Assembly (NCBI GenBank): GCA_964023205.1
Contig: OZ026835.1
Coordinates: forward strand, 40,335,083-40,399,082
From: Lutraria lutraria
Taxonomy: Eukaryota; Mollusca; Bivalvia; Venerida; Mactridae
DNA length: 64,000 nucleotides
Reading direction: 5' to 3'
Shown one piece after another: positions 61,901-63,480 of this stretch. Made by a program: the position numbers and the translations under genes. Each line of letters opens with the position of its first letter. The first letter of the stretch is position 1. Below the pieces are notes generated by a model that was not told where the DNA came from, did not search any database, and saw only the letters and a program-made list of their open reading frames with translations.

Positions 61901-63271
61901 GTTTGGTAAATTAGCAATTAGGAGTGATAGTTAAATGATACAACAAACTTTTTTAATTTGTGTGAACAGTGATTAATTGGTTGAAATTTAAAAATGTTTG
62001 TTAATTAAATTACTTCTATTAAACACTTCTATTTGTCAGCCAATTCAATCAATTATAAATAACAGTTTGTTGATAAATTAGCAATCACTTTTTTAATTTC
62101 AACCAATTATCAATTAAATATAAAATTTGCATAGTGGGTACCACTTGACCAACAAATAGTGGGTACCACTTGACATTGTACCAGTTGACTGTAATCCGTT
62201 GATTTTGGGAAGAAATATCGCTAAAATTGCTGATTTGGGAAATAAAATAGCTGGTGTAAGTTTGGATTTTGGGGAAATTTTAAAGAATTTTTCAATTGGG
62301 AAGAGGCCTATAATAGGCCTCTGTCATAGAAGGTGAAAAATCACTGTTACATAATTCAAATTAATACAACTATTTCTTGTAACAGTATAATCAGGAAGCA
62401 TAAGATTGTGGTGAATGAAGTTTTATGGGAGAACATAATTATTAATATTATAAATATAAGTGTCAGGGCGCTCGCTCCATAAACTTCAAAAGCTGGGGGT
62501 CAAAATGACTTAGCTGATAGAAATGTAAAGAGTCAACATAATTTTCAACTTAAGTAATTGTAAATTTGACTCTTTGGTTCCAATTCTCAAGAGTCAAAAA
62601 TCTTATTTTTCAAATTTCAAGAGTCAAAATGCCATTTCAAGAGTCTAAGGAGAGCCCTGAGTGTACTGATGTATGGATATGGACTTCATATCGAAGTTCA
62701 CAACAAATATGCAGACATAATCCATACCTAACATTCATAACAACTTTCTCATGATTCAAATGACCAATCCTTGACATATAGTCATGGGTAATTAGTTAAA
62801 ACATCCGAACAGGAAGTATTCACAAAGGGAAATAACTGCAGACCACCAGAATTCTGGCAGTGAGAAGGAATTACACCTGTTAATTAACAATAGAAAATGT
62901 CAGCACGACGGTTTTGAAGCCCACCAAGTTCTATATTTACTTAAAACCATTTTATCTACATGCAACACATCGAATAATCCATTGTTTACATACTTGACCT
63001 CAAAAATATACACGTCGGCCATTTTGAAAATTTGTTGACGAATTTGTCACCTGGTTTACCTGTACAGGTAACAAGTTTTCAAGTTTGTAATGAAAAAATA
63101 GCACATGCTTTAAAGTTATGTATTAATAAGAATAATTAATATACAAACTACAGTCGCACTAAATACCTCATTGGGTGGACTCAATTCAAATAAATCGTAA
63201 TGTTCCGAGTTCCATTGGGTGATCAAGTTTGCAAGCTTTTGACGATCCCGTATCTCCTCCGGTTTAACCAT
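1789..63271 (-). CDS. AFDN: Afadin gene, exons 1-17 (5' part, joined CDS)
   Basis: Afadin is a scaffold of adherens junctions that binds Rap1/Ras through its RA domains, nectins through its PDZ domain and F-actin through its C-terminus. Seventeen exons on this strand join without a frame break into 1,008 residues. The order is RA1 (about residues 37-130), basic linker (132-222), RA2 (about 223-330), FHA (about 390-465), linker (470-560), DIL (about 600-870) and the first strands of PDZ (from about 984). The order and many strings match vertebrate afadin, for example SNPEAVMRRRRQQKLEKK, CRVNAALTIQLFSQLFHFIN and AEKQGLELAADCH. In the joined CDS, an in-frame stop 42 nt upstream of the ATG supports the start. 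The remaining PDZ and C-terminal half lie left of base 1. The FHA-DIL linker is shorter than in vertebrates. The identity is near certain; exon edges come from reading splice signals and phase. Confidence 0.96.
2529..2603 (+). repeat. tRNA-like sequence, probably a SINE head
   Basis: The segment has an A-box-like TAGCTCATTAAGAAGAGC and a B-box-like GGGTTTGATCCTC with roughly tRNA spacing, and its outer ends GTGC/GCAC can pair. The T-stem pairs poorly, so it is unlikely to be a working tRNA gene. The following bases to about 2700 may be the SINE body. Confidence 0.4.
3275..3435 (+). repeat. Dispersed ~170-bp repeat, copy 1
   Basis: First of at least six copies in this window of a family sharing GCATGAATTTTGATG near the start, CATGTTGCAGTGCAAGTCT in the middle and TTCAGTACTTTGATT at the end. 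It has no coding frame and no clear long terminal inverted repeats. The fixed 3' end suggests a short retroposon or an old MITE; the class is undetermined. Confidence 0.7.
3606..3731 (-). CDS. Candidate ATG-initiated exon (42 codons) in intron 16, unrecognised
   Basis: This 42-codon ORF starts MCAARRLLDKYRASTKDQVK and ends NVLKKQK. It is basic and of high complexity, unlike most chance ORFs here, and it ends at a donor-like AAAAA|GTAAGAG in phase 0, also compatible with exon 17. An in-frame TAA precedes it. I do not recognise the sequence. A neighbouring 69-codon ORF (3859-4068) on the same strand might be related or may be chance. Confidence 0.22.
6042..6541. repeat. 25-bp minisatellite with poly-C variants
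   Basis: About 13 perfect head-to-tail copies of a 25-bp unit (GATATAGACTAAATCTATAG + TCAGG) run to about 6367. Three to four longer variants of about 60 bp follow, each ending in AGGGACCARTAAAATA plus 9-14 cytosines. Each unit contains the imperfect palindrome TATAGACTAAATCTATA. The near-identity of units implies recent expansion. The minus-strand ORF over it is low complexity and not a gene. Confidence 0.9.
7601..7690 (-). CDS. Candidate alternative first exon (30 codons) in intron 16
   Basis: An ATG at 7690 opens 30 codons rich in serine (LVSTKPASSRSSSPSLVK at the end). They run straight into a strong donor, CAAG|GTAAGG, in phase 0. Exon 17 is entered in phase 0, so splicing would give a short protein beginning just before the PDZ domain. 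In-frame TAA TGA lie upstream of the ATG, and no usable acceptor is visible, so this reads as a first exon rather than an internal one. Expression is unproven; it could be a chance ORF with a good donor. Confidence 0.35.
8709..8894 (+). repeat. Dispersed ~170-bp repeat, copy 2
   Basis: Same family as 3275-3435, starting TAGTTTAGCTTTCCGTAGC. It carries a short internal duplication (GTTCGGCTTTCATGAA then GTTCAGCTTTCATGAG) absent from the other copies, which explains its greater length. Confidence 0.7.
9211..9373 (+). repeat. Dispersed ~170-bp repeat, copy 3
   Basis: Same family, 300 bp from copy 2 and in the same orientation, ending just upstream of exon 16 (9471). It therefore sits in the first 100-260 bases of intron 16 as transcribed from the minus strand. 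Confidence 0.7.
9471..9607 (-). CDS. AFDN: Afadin exon 16 (after DIL)
   Basis: The exon encodes residues 907-952: VPNGLADFIEPLTRAGLCRM, then GLWTVHMTADDEASQIME. It corresponds to vertebrate IPNGLQEFLDPLCQRGFCRL and GTWTIYFEGADYES. Phase is 1 to 0; acceptor CTTTAAG|GAG, donor GGAG|GTTAGT. The donor faces the 7.5-kb intron 16. Intron 15 (9608-10011) shows nothing notable. Confidence 0.94.
10012..10306 (-). CDS. AFDN: Afadin exon 15 (DIL C-terminal part)
   Basis: Residues 809-906 plus one base are encoded here. Motifs are SSTCFKLNSLQLRELLERY, VVSVAENMADDLIRTDGRQV and LQLPFLLPEDGYSCD, matching vertebrate STCFKLNSLQLQALLQNY and LQLPFLLPEDGYSCD. It completes most of the dilute region. Phase is 0 to 1; acceptor TTTTAG|GCT, donor AAAG|GTATTG. 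The opposite-strand frame at 10125-10310 is a shadow. Confidence 0.96.
10551..10855 (-). CDS. AFDN: Afadin exon 14 (DIL core)
   Basis: This is the most conserved exon (residues 707-808). It carries LSSAMNLLRRCRVNAALTIQ, LFSQLFHFINMWVFNILV and VEAWAEKQGLELAADCHL, almost identical to vertebrate afadin. Vertebrate Ser/Thr-rich variation is replaced here by an RSRYNRNKA stretch near the start. Phase is 1 to 0; acceptor TTTACAG|ATG, donor TTCAG|GTGAGG. Intron 14 (10307-10550) shows nothing I can name. Confidence 0.97.
11265..11493 (-). CDS. AFDN: Afadin exon 13 (DIL domain)
   Basis: The exon encodes residues 631-706 plus one base. It includes LAFWMANASEILHFFK, VQMAFHHLVRCLQYDL and LPAFLDEN, close to vertebrate LAFWMANASELLNFIK, VQMAFKYLVHCLQSEL and MPAFLDDP. 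This is the dilute domain shared with class V myosin tails, a helical protein-interaction module. Phase is 0 to 1; acceptor TTTTACAG|GAC, donor CTAG|GTATGT. Intron 13 (10856-11264) shows nothing notable. Confidence 0.96.
11805..12276 (-). repeat. tRNA-derived SINE interrupted by a second SINE
   Basis: The outer element (minus strand) has a tRNA-like 5' end at 12276 and a 3' end near TGGTGCAACATTAAAC at 11805. Its middle contains AGCTAGC-type core sequence (GGGCTAGCTGGACAGCTG at about 11916). A second SINE at 11999-12239 splits it and is flanked by the 9-bp duplication GTGATTACT (11990-11998 and 12240-12248). The inner copy also has a tRNA-like head with GTGGGTTTGAGCCC as B box. The style resembles V-SINE/meta-domain SINEs of bivalves; that assignment is from memory. 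Confidence 0.65.
12321..12526 (-). CDS. AFDN: Afadin exon 12 (start of dilute/DIL region)
   Basis: Residues 562-630 are encoded here: SETQFKLSPTYTLYLAVRYR, then PSDRAHKLTSVVNKVAQM. They match vertebrate FKLSPTYVLYMACRYV and TERTHKVIAVVNKMVSM. Phase is 1 to 0; acceptor TTTCAG|AGG, donor ATTCAG|GTATAT. Intron 12 (11494-12320) holds the nested SINE pair at 11805-12276. Confidence 0.95.
12657..12816. mobile_element. TA-flanked MITE (Tc1/mariner-like), 160 bp
   Basis: TA dinucleotides flank ends CAGTCAAACCTGTG and CACAGGTTTGATTG, which match at 13 of 14 inverted positions. The interior has repeated 'CTTTATTCAGAGGT' motifs. It is non-coding and lies in intron 11. Confidence 0.7.
12907..12983 (-). 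CDS. AFDN: Afadin exon 11 (linker before DIL)
   Basis: This short exon encodes residues 536-561: SPRDGRQEGGKFEDALPASL, then EFRDD. The string LPASLEFRDD matches vertebrate LPASIEFRES, which immediately precedes the DIL region. Phase is 2 to 1; acceptor ATTACAG|TTC, donor GATA|GTAAGT. Intron 11 (12527-12906) contains a 160-bp TA-flanked MITE at 12657-12816. Intron 10 (12984-13526) shows nothing I can name. Confidence 0.9.
13527..13729 (-). CDS. AFDN: Afadin exon 10 (FHA-DIL linker)
   Basis: This is a low-similarity, proline- and glutamine-rich linker covering residues 469-535 plus two bases. Recognisable anchors are ETNFDTDGRV (vertebrate ETTFDLGGDI) and RRQESR-like PQRQESRQS. The segment is shorter than in vertebrates. 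The acceptor is CTTTACAG|AAA and the donor CGAGG|GTATGT, phase 0 to 2. A second open frame across the same bases (13519-13749) is a shadow. Confidence 0.88.
14148..14348 (-). CDS. AFDN: Afadin exon 9 (FHA core)
   Basis: The exon encodes residues 402-468: LFGPNIQPRHCVIAHMSGIV, then ETTLLQHGMTVKFGKQNAFR. It is the core of the FHA domain and aligns with vertebrate LFGPGIQPHHCDLTNMDGVV and TTMLQSGMKVQFG. As in vertebrate afadin, the usual phosphothreonine-binding GR...SxxH pattern is degenerate, so phosphopeptide binding cannot be assumed. Phase is 0 to 0 (67 codons); acceptor TTTCAG|TTA, donor GACGAG|GTTTGT. Confidence 0.95.
14638..14738 (-). CDS. AFDN: Afadin exon 8 (FHA N-terminal part)
   Basis: Residues 368-401 are encoded here: GTENLKGKVHRLHLDVTEVG, then EKSLSTSGQYLQ. 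They match vertebrate KPKLYRLQLSVTEVGTEKL. This is the first half of the FHA beta-sandwich. The acceptor is GTTACAG|ATG and the donor TTGCAG|GTATGG, phase 1 to 0. It was placed by phase and similarity. Confidence 0.92.
14864..15010. repeat. 'gaagaggcctta' repeat, uninterrupted copy
   Basis: It runs from about CTTCAATGGGAAGAGGCCTT to AATAGGCCTCTGTTATAGAA, with AGGCC/GGCCT inverted near both ends. The second copy (about 61500-62334) has the same outer halves separated by the 648-bp element, so this copy serves as the empty-site reference. Confidence 0.6.
15094..15255 (-). CDS. AFDN: Afadin exon 7 (end of RA2, linker)
   Basis: Residues 314-367 are encoded here: MLMFQLKRKNADMIKSKYKR, then LPFLVELNP, equivalent to vertebrate ILVFQLKRR and LPYLVELSP. 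It closes RA2 and leads into the FHA region. Phase is 1 to 1; acceptor TTACAG|GGA, donor CCAG|GTAAGT. Intron 7 (14739-15093) contains an uninterrupted copy of the 'gaagaggcctta' repeat at about 14864-15010. Confidence 0.94.
15640..15861 (-). repeat. tRNA-derived SINE
   Basis: Read on the minus strand it starts TGGGCCTCCATGGTCAAATG and carries GTGAGTTTGAATCCCA as B box, followed by a body with CTCCAGCTAGCTTACAGAAG. It is the same family as the SINEs at 11805 and 44509. Confidence 0.6.
15908..16022 (-). CDS. AFDN: Afadin exon 6 (RA2)
   Basis: The exon encodes residues 276-313 plus one base: VLVPPGEREYHG, then EEDECPLAIAM. These match vertebrate VMLPPGAQHSD and DDDECPLQI. The acceptor is TTACAG|GTA and the donor AGAG|GTATGC, phase 0 to 1. 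Intron 6 (15256-15907) contains a reverse-oriented tRNA-derived SINE at about 15640-15861. Confidence 0.94.
18899..19735 (+). repeat. Mollusc-style repeat with ~160-bp internal monomers
   Basis: It begins ACAAAAGGGCCACATTGGCC with CTTTATCGCTCACCTGAGA. It then contains four tandem monomers of about 160 bp (each with AAGGGCCCATAACTCTTGAA and TAATCGAACTTGTCCAAGAT) and ends in CCGGACGCCGGACGCCGGAC. The start and GC-rich end parallel the repeats at 47791 and 49044, but the monomers differ. Confidence 0.7.
22872..23046. mobile_element. TA-flanked MITE (Tc1/mariner-like), 175 bp, copy 2
   Basis: Same family and exactly the same length as 56747-56921, in the same orientation. It has decayed ends (CAGTCAACCTCTCAAG / GGAGAGGTTGCACTG). 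The left TA is intact and the right TA has become CA, so it is the older copy. Confidence 0.7.
24573..25071. mobile_element. TTAA-flanked MITE, about 500 bp
   Basis: TTAA at 24569-24572 and 25072-25075 bracket inverted ends AGGGGTAACT / AGTTACCCCT; with the flanking ACTTAA the match is 16 bp and perfect. Near the right end lies a perfect 20-bp palindrome (CTCGCTGGTATACCAGCGAG, 25043-25062). No ORF of note is present. It fits a non-autonomous TTAA-targeting element but belongs to a different family from the one at 1269. Confidence 0.65.
25663..25735 (+). repeat. ~75-bp hairpin repeat, copy 1
   Basis: Contains GAATTCATGGAGACTTGA, CTTGAACTATTCTCGCATGC and TTCATGAATGGTTCATGAAG. The second half can fold on the first through GAACTATTC/GAATGGTTC and TTCATGAA. 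It is one of five copies and lies 160 bp downstream of exon 5 in transcription order. Confidence 0.6.
25891..26048 (-). CDS. AFDN: Afadin exon 5 (start of RA2)
   Basis: Residues 223-275 are encoded here. The strings GGTLKIYGETLKPDVPYKTL and KEAMEKYGV match the start of vertebrate RA2 (GGTLRIYADSLKPNIPYKTI). RA2 is the second, lower-affinity Ras-association domain. The acceptor is ATTTCAG|GTG and the donor GAG|GTGAGC, phase 1 to 0. The exon stands alone between a 17-kb and a 10-kb intron. Confidence 0.95.
26090..26365 (+). repeat. Mosaic of repeat fragments including a SINE core
   Basis: Bases 26095-26220 resemble the 'GGGCCATAACTC ... TTTGGTGAGGATCC' monomers of the larger mollusc-style repeats. 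Bases 26285-26365 carry the SINE core GCTGTCCAGCTAACTTATGA followed by GTTCTACTCAGGTATACCC. The 70-codon frame across it is not coding. It lies just upstream of exon 5. Confidence 0.45.
27590..28805 (-). mobile_element. 5'-truncated non-LTR retrotransposon (LINE) fragment
   Basis: On the minus strand, bases 28805-28580 encode reverse-transcriptase sequence including MTYSVPQGSVLGP (block with PQGS). Bases 28558-27722 encode the downstream thumb and C-terminal region (ILWMNSNMLKLNSEKNELLV, CNALLYGVPQ, LKDLHWLPIQYRVNYKIL, APTLWNSLP). The 3' tail has GCGCTATATAAATATGGTAT and an (ATA)n microsatellite at 27585-27600. The style is that of jockey/CR1/L2-like LINEs. The 5' half, with the endonuclease, is missing. 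Confidence 0.85.
27722..28558 (-). pseudogene. Reverse-transcriptase C-terminal ORF (278 codons), broken
   Basis: This open frame covers the part of the LINE polyprotein after the catalytic YADD box. The upstream RT segment is in another frame, and the switch falls in the YADD box itself (about 28571-28590), where bases are missing. The copy therefore cannot make active enzyme. The ATG at 28558 is internal and not a natural start. Confidence 0.8.
29305..29378 (+). repeat. ~75-bp hairpin repeat, copy 2
   Basis: Contains GGAATTCATGAAAACATGAA, TAGAACTATTCTTGCTTAG and TTCATGAATAGTTCAAGAAT; the arms GAACTATTC and GAATAGTTC are exactly complementary. Confidence 0.6.
30266..31830 (+). mobile_element. 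~1.56-kb dispersed element, copy A (intron 4)
   Basis: It starts with the perfect hairpin GTACGGCGAC-GGAA-GTCGCCGTAC (30266-30289) and ends near TTCGACGTACAAACATTTAA, so TTGTACGKCGA is inverted at both ends. Nearly the whole length recurs in reverse at 45448-47067. It contains an E-box CACGTG, a TATAAATAG box (minus strand), and a 55-codon ORF from 30572. No transposase or polymerase is visible, so it is a non-autonomous element or part of a larger one. Confidence 0.75.
30572..30739 (+). CDS. Small ORF (55 codons) inside repeat copy A
   Basis: It starts ATGG after AAACAAAC and encodes MALNIVHYQALCYITEDEAK followed by a cysteine-containing tail with KWCSCVHTDC. The counterpart in copy B (46539-46691, minus strand) keeps the start and about 44 codons with only a few changes before a 2-bp insertion alters the end. 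I do not recognise the peptide. It may be a captured exon or simply conserved because the copies are young. Confidence 0.25.
   Translation: MALNIVHYQALCYITEDEAKLLFKWCSCVHTDCILFKLLFGLANSLNDHVTFTEY
32638..33285 (+). repeat. tRNA-derived SINE split by a 402-bp insertion
   Basis: The tRNA-like head GGCCTTAATGGGCGAGTGGA and B box GTGAGTTCAATTCAC are followed by GAAGCTGTCTAGCTAGCTGA. The SINE resumes at 33187 after an insert (32785-33186) flanked by the perfect 10-bp duplication GTATGCCTAG. The SINE tail ends near AAACAGTGTTGTAA. Confidence 0.6.
32785..33186. mobile_element. 402-bp insertion with CRE-containing inverted arms
   Basis: It is flanked by the direct repeats GTATGCCTAG (32775-32784, 33187-33196). 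Inside, CATAGCGTGACGTCAC (32794-32809) has its exact reverse complement at 33066-33081; both arms contain TGACGTCA. No ORF is present. It is a non-autonomous DNA element or similar, and I cannot assign a family. Confidence 0.6.
33311..33392 (+). repeat. ~75-bp hairpin repeat, copy 3
   Basis: Contains TTTTATGAAAACATGAATTT, CTTGAACTATTCTTAG and TTCATGAATGGTTCATGAAG, the same order as copies 1 and 2. It lies just after the SINE tail ending at about 33285. Confidence 0.6.
34730..36226. repeat. 1.5-kb 24/21-bp satellite with higher-order structure
   Basis: About 66 head-to-tail units of ATTGTTATACAAATAGAACT plus CGTC (24 bp), CGCC (24 bp), AGTC (24 bp) or C (21 bp). Because units are multiples of three and lack stops, two plus-strand and two minus-strand frames stay open for hundreds of codons, the longest 34600-36270. 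Two units carrying AAAAAG instead of AAATAG (about 35240 and 35597) mark a 357-bp higher-order repeat of about 16 units. It is not a gene. Confidence 0.95.
37367..37448 (-). repeat. ~75-bp hairpin repeat, copy 4
   Basis: Reverse-oriented copy: ATTCATACTTCATGAACTAT, then CAAGAATAGTGCAAGACAAA and TTCATGTTTTCACCAATTCC. Confidence 0.55.
38837..39008 (-). repeat. Dispersed ~170-bp repeat, copy 4
   Basis: Reverse-oriented member of the family: AATCAAAGTACTGAGAG at its left and AGCATTCTATAGCAGTCACT, read on the minus strand, at its 5' end. It lies in intron 4. Confidence 0.65.
43110..43383 (-). CDS. AFDN: Afadin exon 4 (basic linker between RA domains)
   Basis: The exon encodes residues 132-222 plus one base. 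It contains a lysine-rich stretch (KRKLSKREKKEKKKADKER) and the conserved segment ETSFTRSISNPEAVMRRRRQ followed by KLEKKLQQF. The same arrangement lies between RA1 and RA2 in vertebrate afadin. The acceptor is TTACACAG|GGG and the donor CAAG|GTGAGT, phase 0 to 1. Intron 3 (43384-44315) holds nothing notable except a short hairpin repeat at 44162-44233. Confidence 0.94.
44162..44233 (+). repeat. ~75-bp hairpin repeat, copy 5
   Basis: Contains GAATTCATGAAAACATTAAT, CTTGAACTATTCTTGCATTC and AATAGTTCATGAAGTATGAA. It lies in intron 3, about 80 bp from the donor of exon 3. Confidence 0.6.
44316..44410 (-). CDS. AFDN: Afadin exon 3 (end of RA1)
   Basis: This exon completes RA1 and encodes residues 100-131. 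It includes VQLNWGKDVREGRFLL, corresponding to vertebrate VQLNWNKDDREGRFVL. The acceptor is TTTCAG|AGG (phase 1) and the donor GAGAG|GTTAG (phase 0). It is too short to appear as a free ORF and was placed by phase and similarity. It is one of the two exons bracketed by the large inverted repeat. Confidence 0.92.
44509..44777 (-). repeat. tRNA-derived SINE
   Basis: It reads from 44777 leftward. The tRNA-like head begins GGGGCATCCATGGTGGAGTG, and a core with TCCAGCTAGCTTGTGAAAGG follows. It lies about 100 bp upstream of exon 3 in intron 2. Confidence 0.55.
45448..47067 (-). mobile_element. ~1.6-kb dispersed element, copy B (intron 2), inverted to copy A
   Basis: This is the reverse-complement counterpart of 30266-31830. 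Its right end lacks the outer hairpin arm seen in copy A, and it carries an 84-bp tandem duplication (units at about 46869 and 46953, each starting TCACGTGATGACCATTGCGG). The shared sequence includes ACAAGYTAAATGTTTGTAC, just outside the apparent terminal motif, so the true element edge may lie further out. Confidence 0.75.
46539..46691 (-). CDS. Small ORF (50 codons) inside repeat copy B
   Basis: Counterpart of the 55-codon ORF in copy A, with the same start and the changes I5L, I34V, L38W and F40I among the aligned codons. The C-terminus differs after a 2-bp insertion. Its function is unknown. Confidence 0.22.
   Translation of the reverse strand: MALNLVHYQALCYITEDEAKLLFKWCSCVHTDCVLFKWLIGLANSVSMIT
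47791..48936 (+). repeat. ~1.15-kb repeat with ~143-bp monomers, copy 1
   Basis: It begins ACAAGAGGGCCAAGATAGCC followed by CTATATCGCTCACATGACAA. It then holds about seven monomers of roughly 143 bp (GTGACCTAGTTTTTGACCCC ... TTTGGTGAAGATCCAATCAA) and ends CGACGCCGGACGGAGAGTGA with TGTGACATGTGAGCTAAAAA. GCTCACATG at the left and CATGTGAGC at the right form short inverted ends. Open minus-strand frames across it are by-products of the monomers. Confidence 0.75.
49044..50216 (+). repeat. ~1.15-kb repeat with ~143-bp monomers, copy 2
   Basis: Direct-oriented near-duplicate of 47791-48936, with the same start, monomer order and end, separated from it by about 110 bp of unrelated DNA. Differences include a reshuffled early monomer section and a duplicated GACGCAC near the end. 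The high similarity suggests a local duplication or two recent insertions. Confidence 0.75.
50990..51060 (+). repeat. Short fragment related to the 1.6-kb element
   Basis: It contains GAGTCTATAAATAGCGATTC and AACACTAGTTGGTGTGAATA. This matches the TATA-box region of copies A and B (GACTATAAATAGCGACTGCG, AACACTAGTTGGTGTGAG). The flanks diverge, so either only this promoter-like block is conserved or the rest has decayed. Confidence 0.5.
51554..51733 (+). repeat. Dispersed ~170-bp repeat, copy 5
   Basis: This member starts TATAGTTCAGCTTTCCATAG and ends TTTCAGTACTTTGATT. Together with copies 2 and 4 it defines the family 5' end as (A)TAGTTYAGCWTTCYRTAGC. It lies in intron 2. Confidence 0.7.
52794..52851. 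repeat. Poly-G / poly-C pair
   Basis: A run of about ten G (after eight or more T) and, 25 bases later, a run of about thirteen C. They can pair as a hairpin or form G-quadruplex / i-motif structures. No function is evident. Confidence 0.6.
53955..54060 (-). repeat. Possible LINE 3' tail fragment
   Basis: An (AATA)n run is followed by AAAGACTTTATTTATAGAGG, the kind of short 3' end with a microsatellite tail seen in CR1/L2-like LINEs, here reading leftward. No coding sequence remains. Confidence 0.3.
55881..56073 (-). CDS. AFDN: Afadin exon 2 (RA1 domain)
   Basis: The exon encodes residues 36-99 plus one base. It holds most of the first Ras-association domain, with the strings LEFHGVVRFYFQDD, TKCIRVASSATTQEV and EKFRPDMRML, nearly identical to vertebrate RA1. 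The ubiquitin-like RA1 fold binds GTP-loaded Rap1/Ras and is the high-affinity site in afadin. The acceptor is TTTTCAG|AGC and the donor GGAG|GTGAGT, so the exon leaves phase 1. Confidence 0.95.
56747..56921. mobile_element. TA-flanked MITE (Tc1/mariner-like), 175 bp, copy 1
   Basis: TA-flanked element with ends CAGTGCAATCTCTCC and GGAGAGGTTGCACTG, inverted at 14 of 15 positions. Internally it repeats GCAACAACCTCTCAACAACA-type sequence. No ORF is functional; overlapping 60-70 codon frames on both strands are chance. Confidence 0.75.
57534..57919. mobile_element. Second copy of the CAGTCAAACCTGTG MITE, with an insertion
   Basis: The ends are CAGTCAAGCCTGTG and CATGTTTGACTG with flanking TA. 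The left and right ~60-80 bp align, in inverse orientation, with the 160-bp MITE at 12657. The middle (about 57610-57835) is a different repeat beginning AGAGCTGTCACAGAGGTGAC and ending GCGGGGGTATAATGATC, so one mobile sequence has inserted in another. Confidence 0.55.
59576..59769. mobile_element. CAGGG-ended MITE, copy 1
   Basis: About 194 bp, starting CAGGGTGCTCCCTAGACTTC and ending AGGAGAGTCCTG; the ends are short imperfect inverted repeats. Internally GAGTCAAAA recurs several times. The second copy lies 2.7 kb to the right in the same orientation. Confidence 0.6.
59848..60002 (+). repeat. Dispersed ~170-bp repeat, copy 6
   Basis: This member lies in intron 1. It is missing part of the 5' end and has a small duplication (GTAAGACAGTAAGTTCAG). 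It ends TTTCAGCACTTTGATT, one base different from the other copies. Confidence 0.65.
61544..62191. mobile_element. 648-bp terminal-inverted-repeat element nested in an older repeat
   Basis: The left end (CTGGTCAACTGGTACCC, then repeated TCAAGTGGTACCCA) is mirrored at the right end (TGGGTACCACTTGA repeats, then CCAGTTGACTG), giving inverted ends of about 60 bp with internal subrepeats. The interior is AT-rich and non-coding. It interrupts a repeat whose unbroken copy lies at 14864-15010. Near-identical GTTGATTTGGGA (61531-61542) and GTTGATTTTGGGA (62198-62210) flank it. Confidence 0.7.
62464..62659. mobile_element. CAGGG-ended MITE, copy 2
   Basis: Second copy, starting CAGGGCGCTCGCTCCATAAA and ending GGAGAGCCCTG. 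It shares AAAGCTGGGGGTCAAAATGA and TTGGTTCCAATTCTCAAGAG with copy 1. It lies in intron 1, 500 bp from exon 1. Confidence 0.6.
63167..63271 (-). CDS. AFDN: Afadin exon 1 (start codon)
   Basis: This exon encodes residues 1-35, beginning MVKPEEIRDRQKLANLITQW and ending FELSPPNE. It matches the vertebrate N-terminus (RRKLADIIHHWN...LFEIS). The ATG is the first after an in-frame TGA at 63311-63313, and it sits in an ACAAAATGG context. The donor is GAG|GTATTT, phase 0. Intron 1 is about 7.1 kb. Any non-coding upstream exon is not visible from sequence alone. Confidence 0.93.
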
Positions 63272-63447
63272 TTTGTCACAAATAAATCCAACTCGAAATA
63301 ATAAAAATTGTCACTAAAAACTTATTTTATGTCTAATTTCCATTCGATAAAATAATTTTCATTCAGGAAATCATATTGTAAACACGTATGTCTGTTTGTC
63401 GTAAGTTCACACCGTTTCAACGGCCTCCCATCATATTTGGAATGTAC

Positions 63448-63459
63448 TGCGCATGCGCG
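63448..63459. promoter_or_regulatory. NRF-1-type site TGCGCATGCGCG
   Basis: A perfect match to the NRF-1 consensus YGCGCAYGCGCR, about 180 bp upstream of the afadin ATG. Sites of this kind are typical of CpG-rich, TATA-less promoters. In this AT-rich window such a GC palindrome is rare, which favours function. Confidence 0.6.
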
Positions 63460-63472
63460 GTGATATATTGAT

Positions 63473-63480
63473 ATGCAAAT
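63473..63480 (+). promoter_or_regulatory. Octamer ATGCAAAT (POU-type site)
   Basis: A perfect octamer motif lies 13 bp beyond the NRF-1-like palindrome in the afadin 5' flank. POU factors bind this sequence. An isolated octamer can occur by chance in AT-rich DNA, so the call depends on its position. Confidence 0.35.

Larger units (their letters stand above)
56074..63166 (-). other. Intron 1
   Basis: It holds the mariner-like MITE (56747), the interrupted MITE (57534-57919), both CAGGG MITEs (59576, 62464), a ~170-bp repeat (59848) and the nested 648-bp element (61544-62191). Bases 57925-59570 and 60010-61490 are AT-rich with nothing I can name. A GGCCATTTTGA (YY1-like) lies at about 63018, near exon 1. 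Confidence 0.85.
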
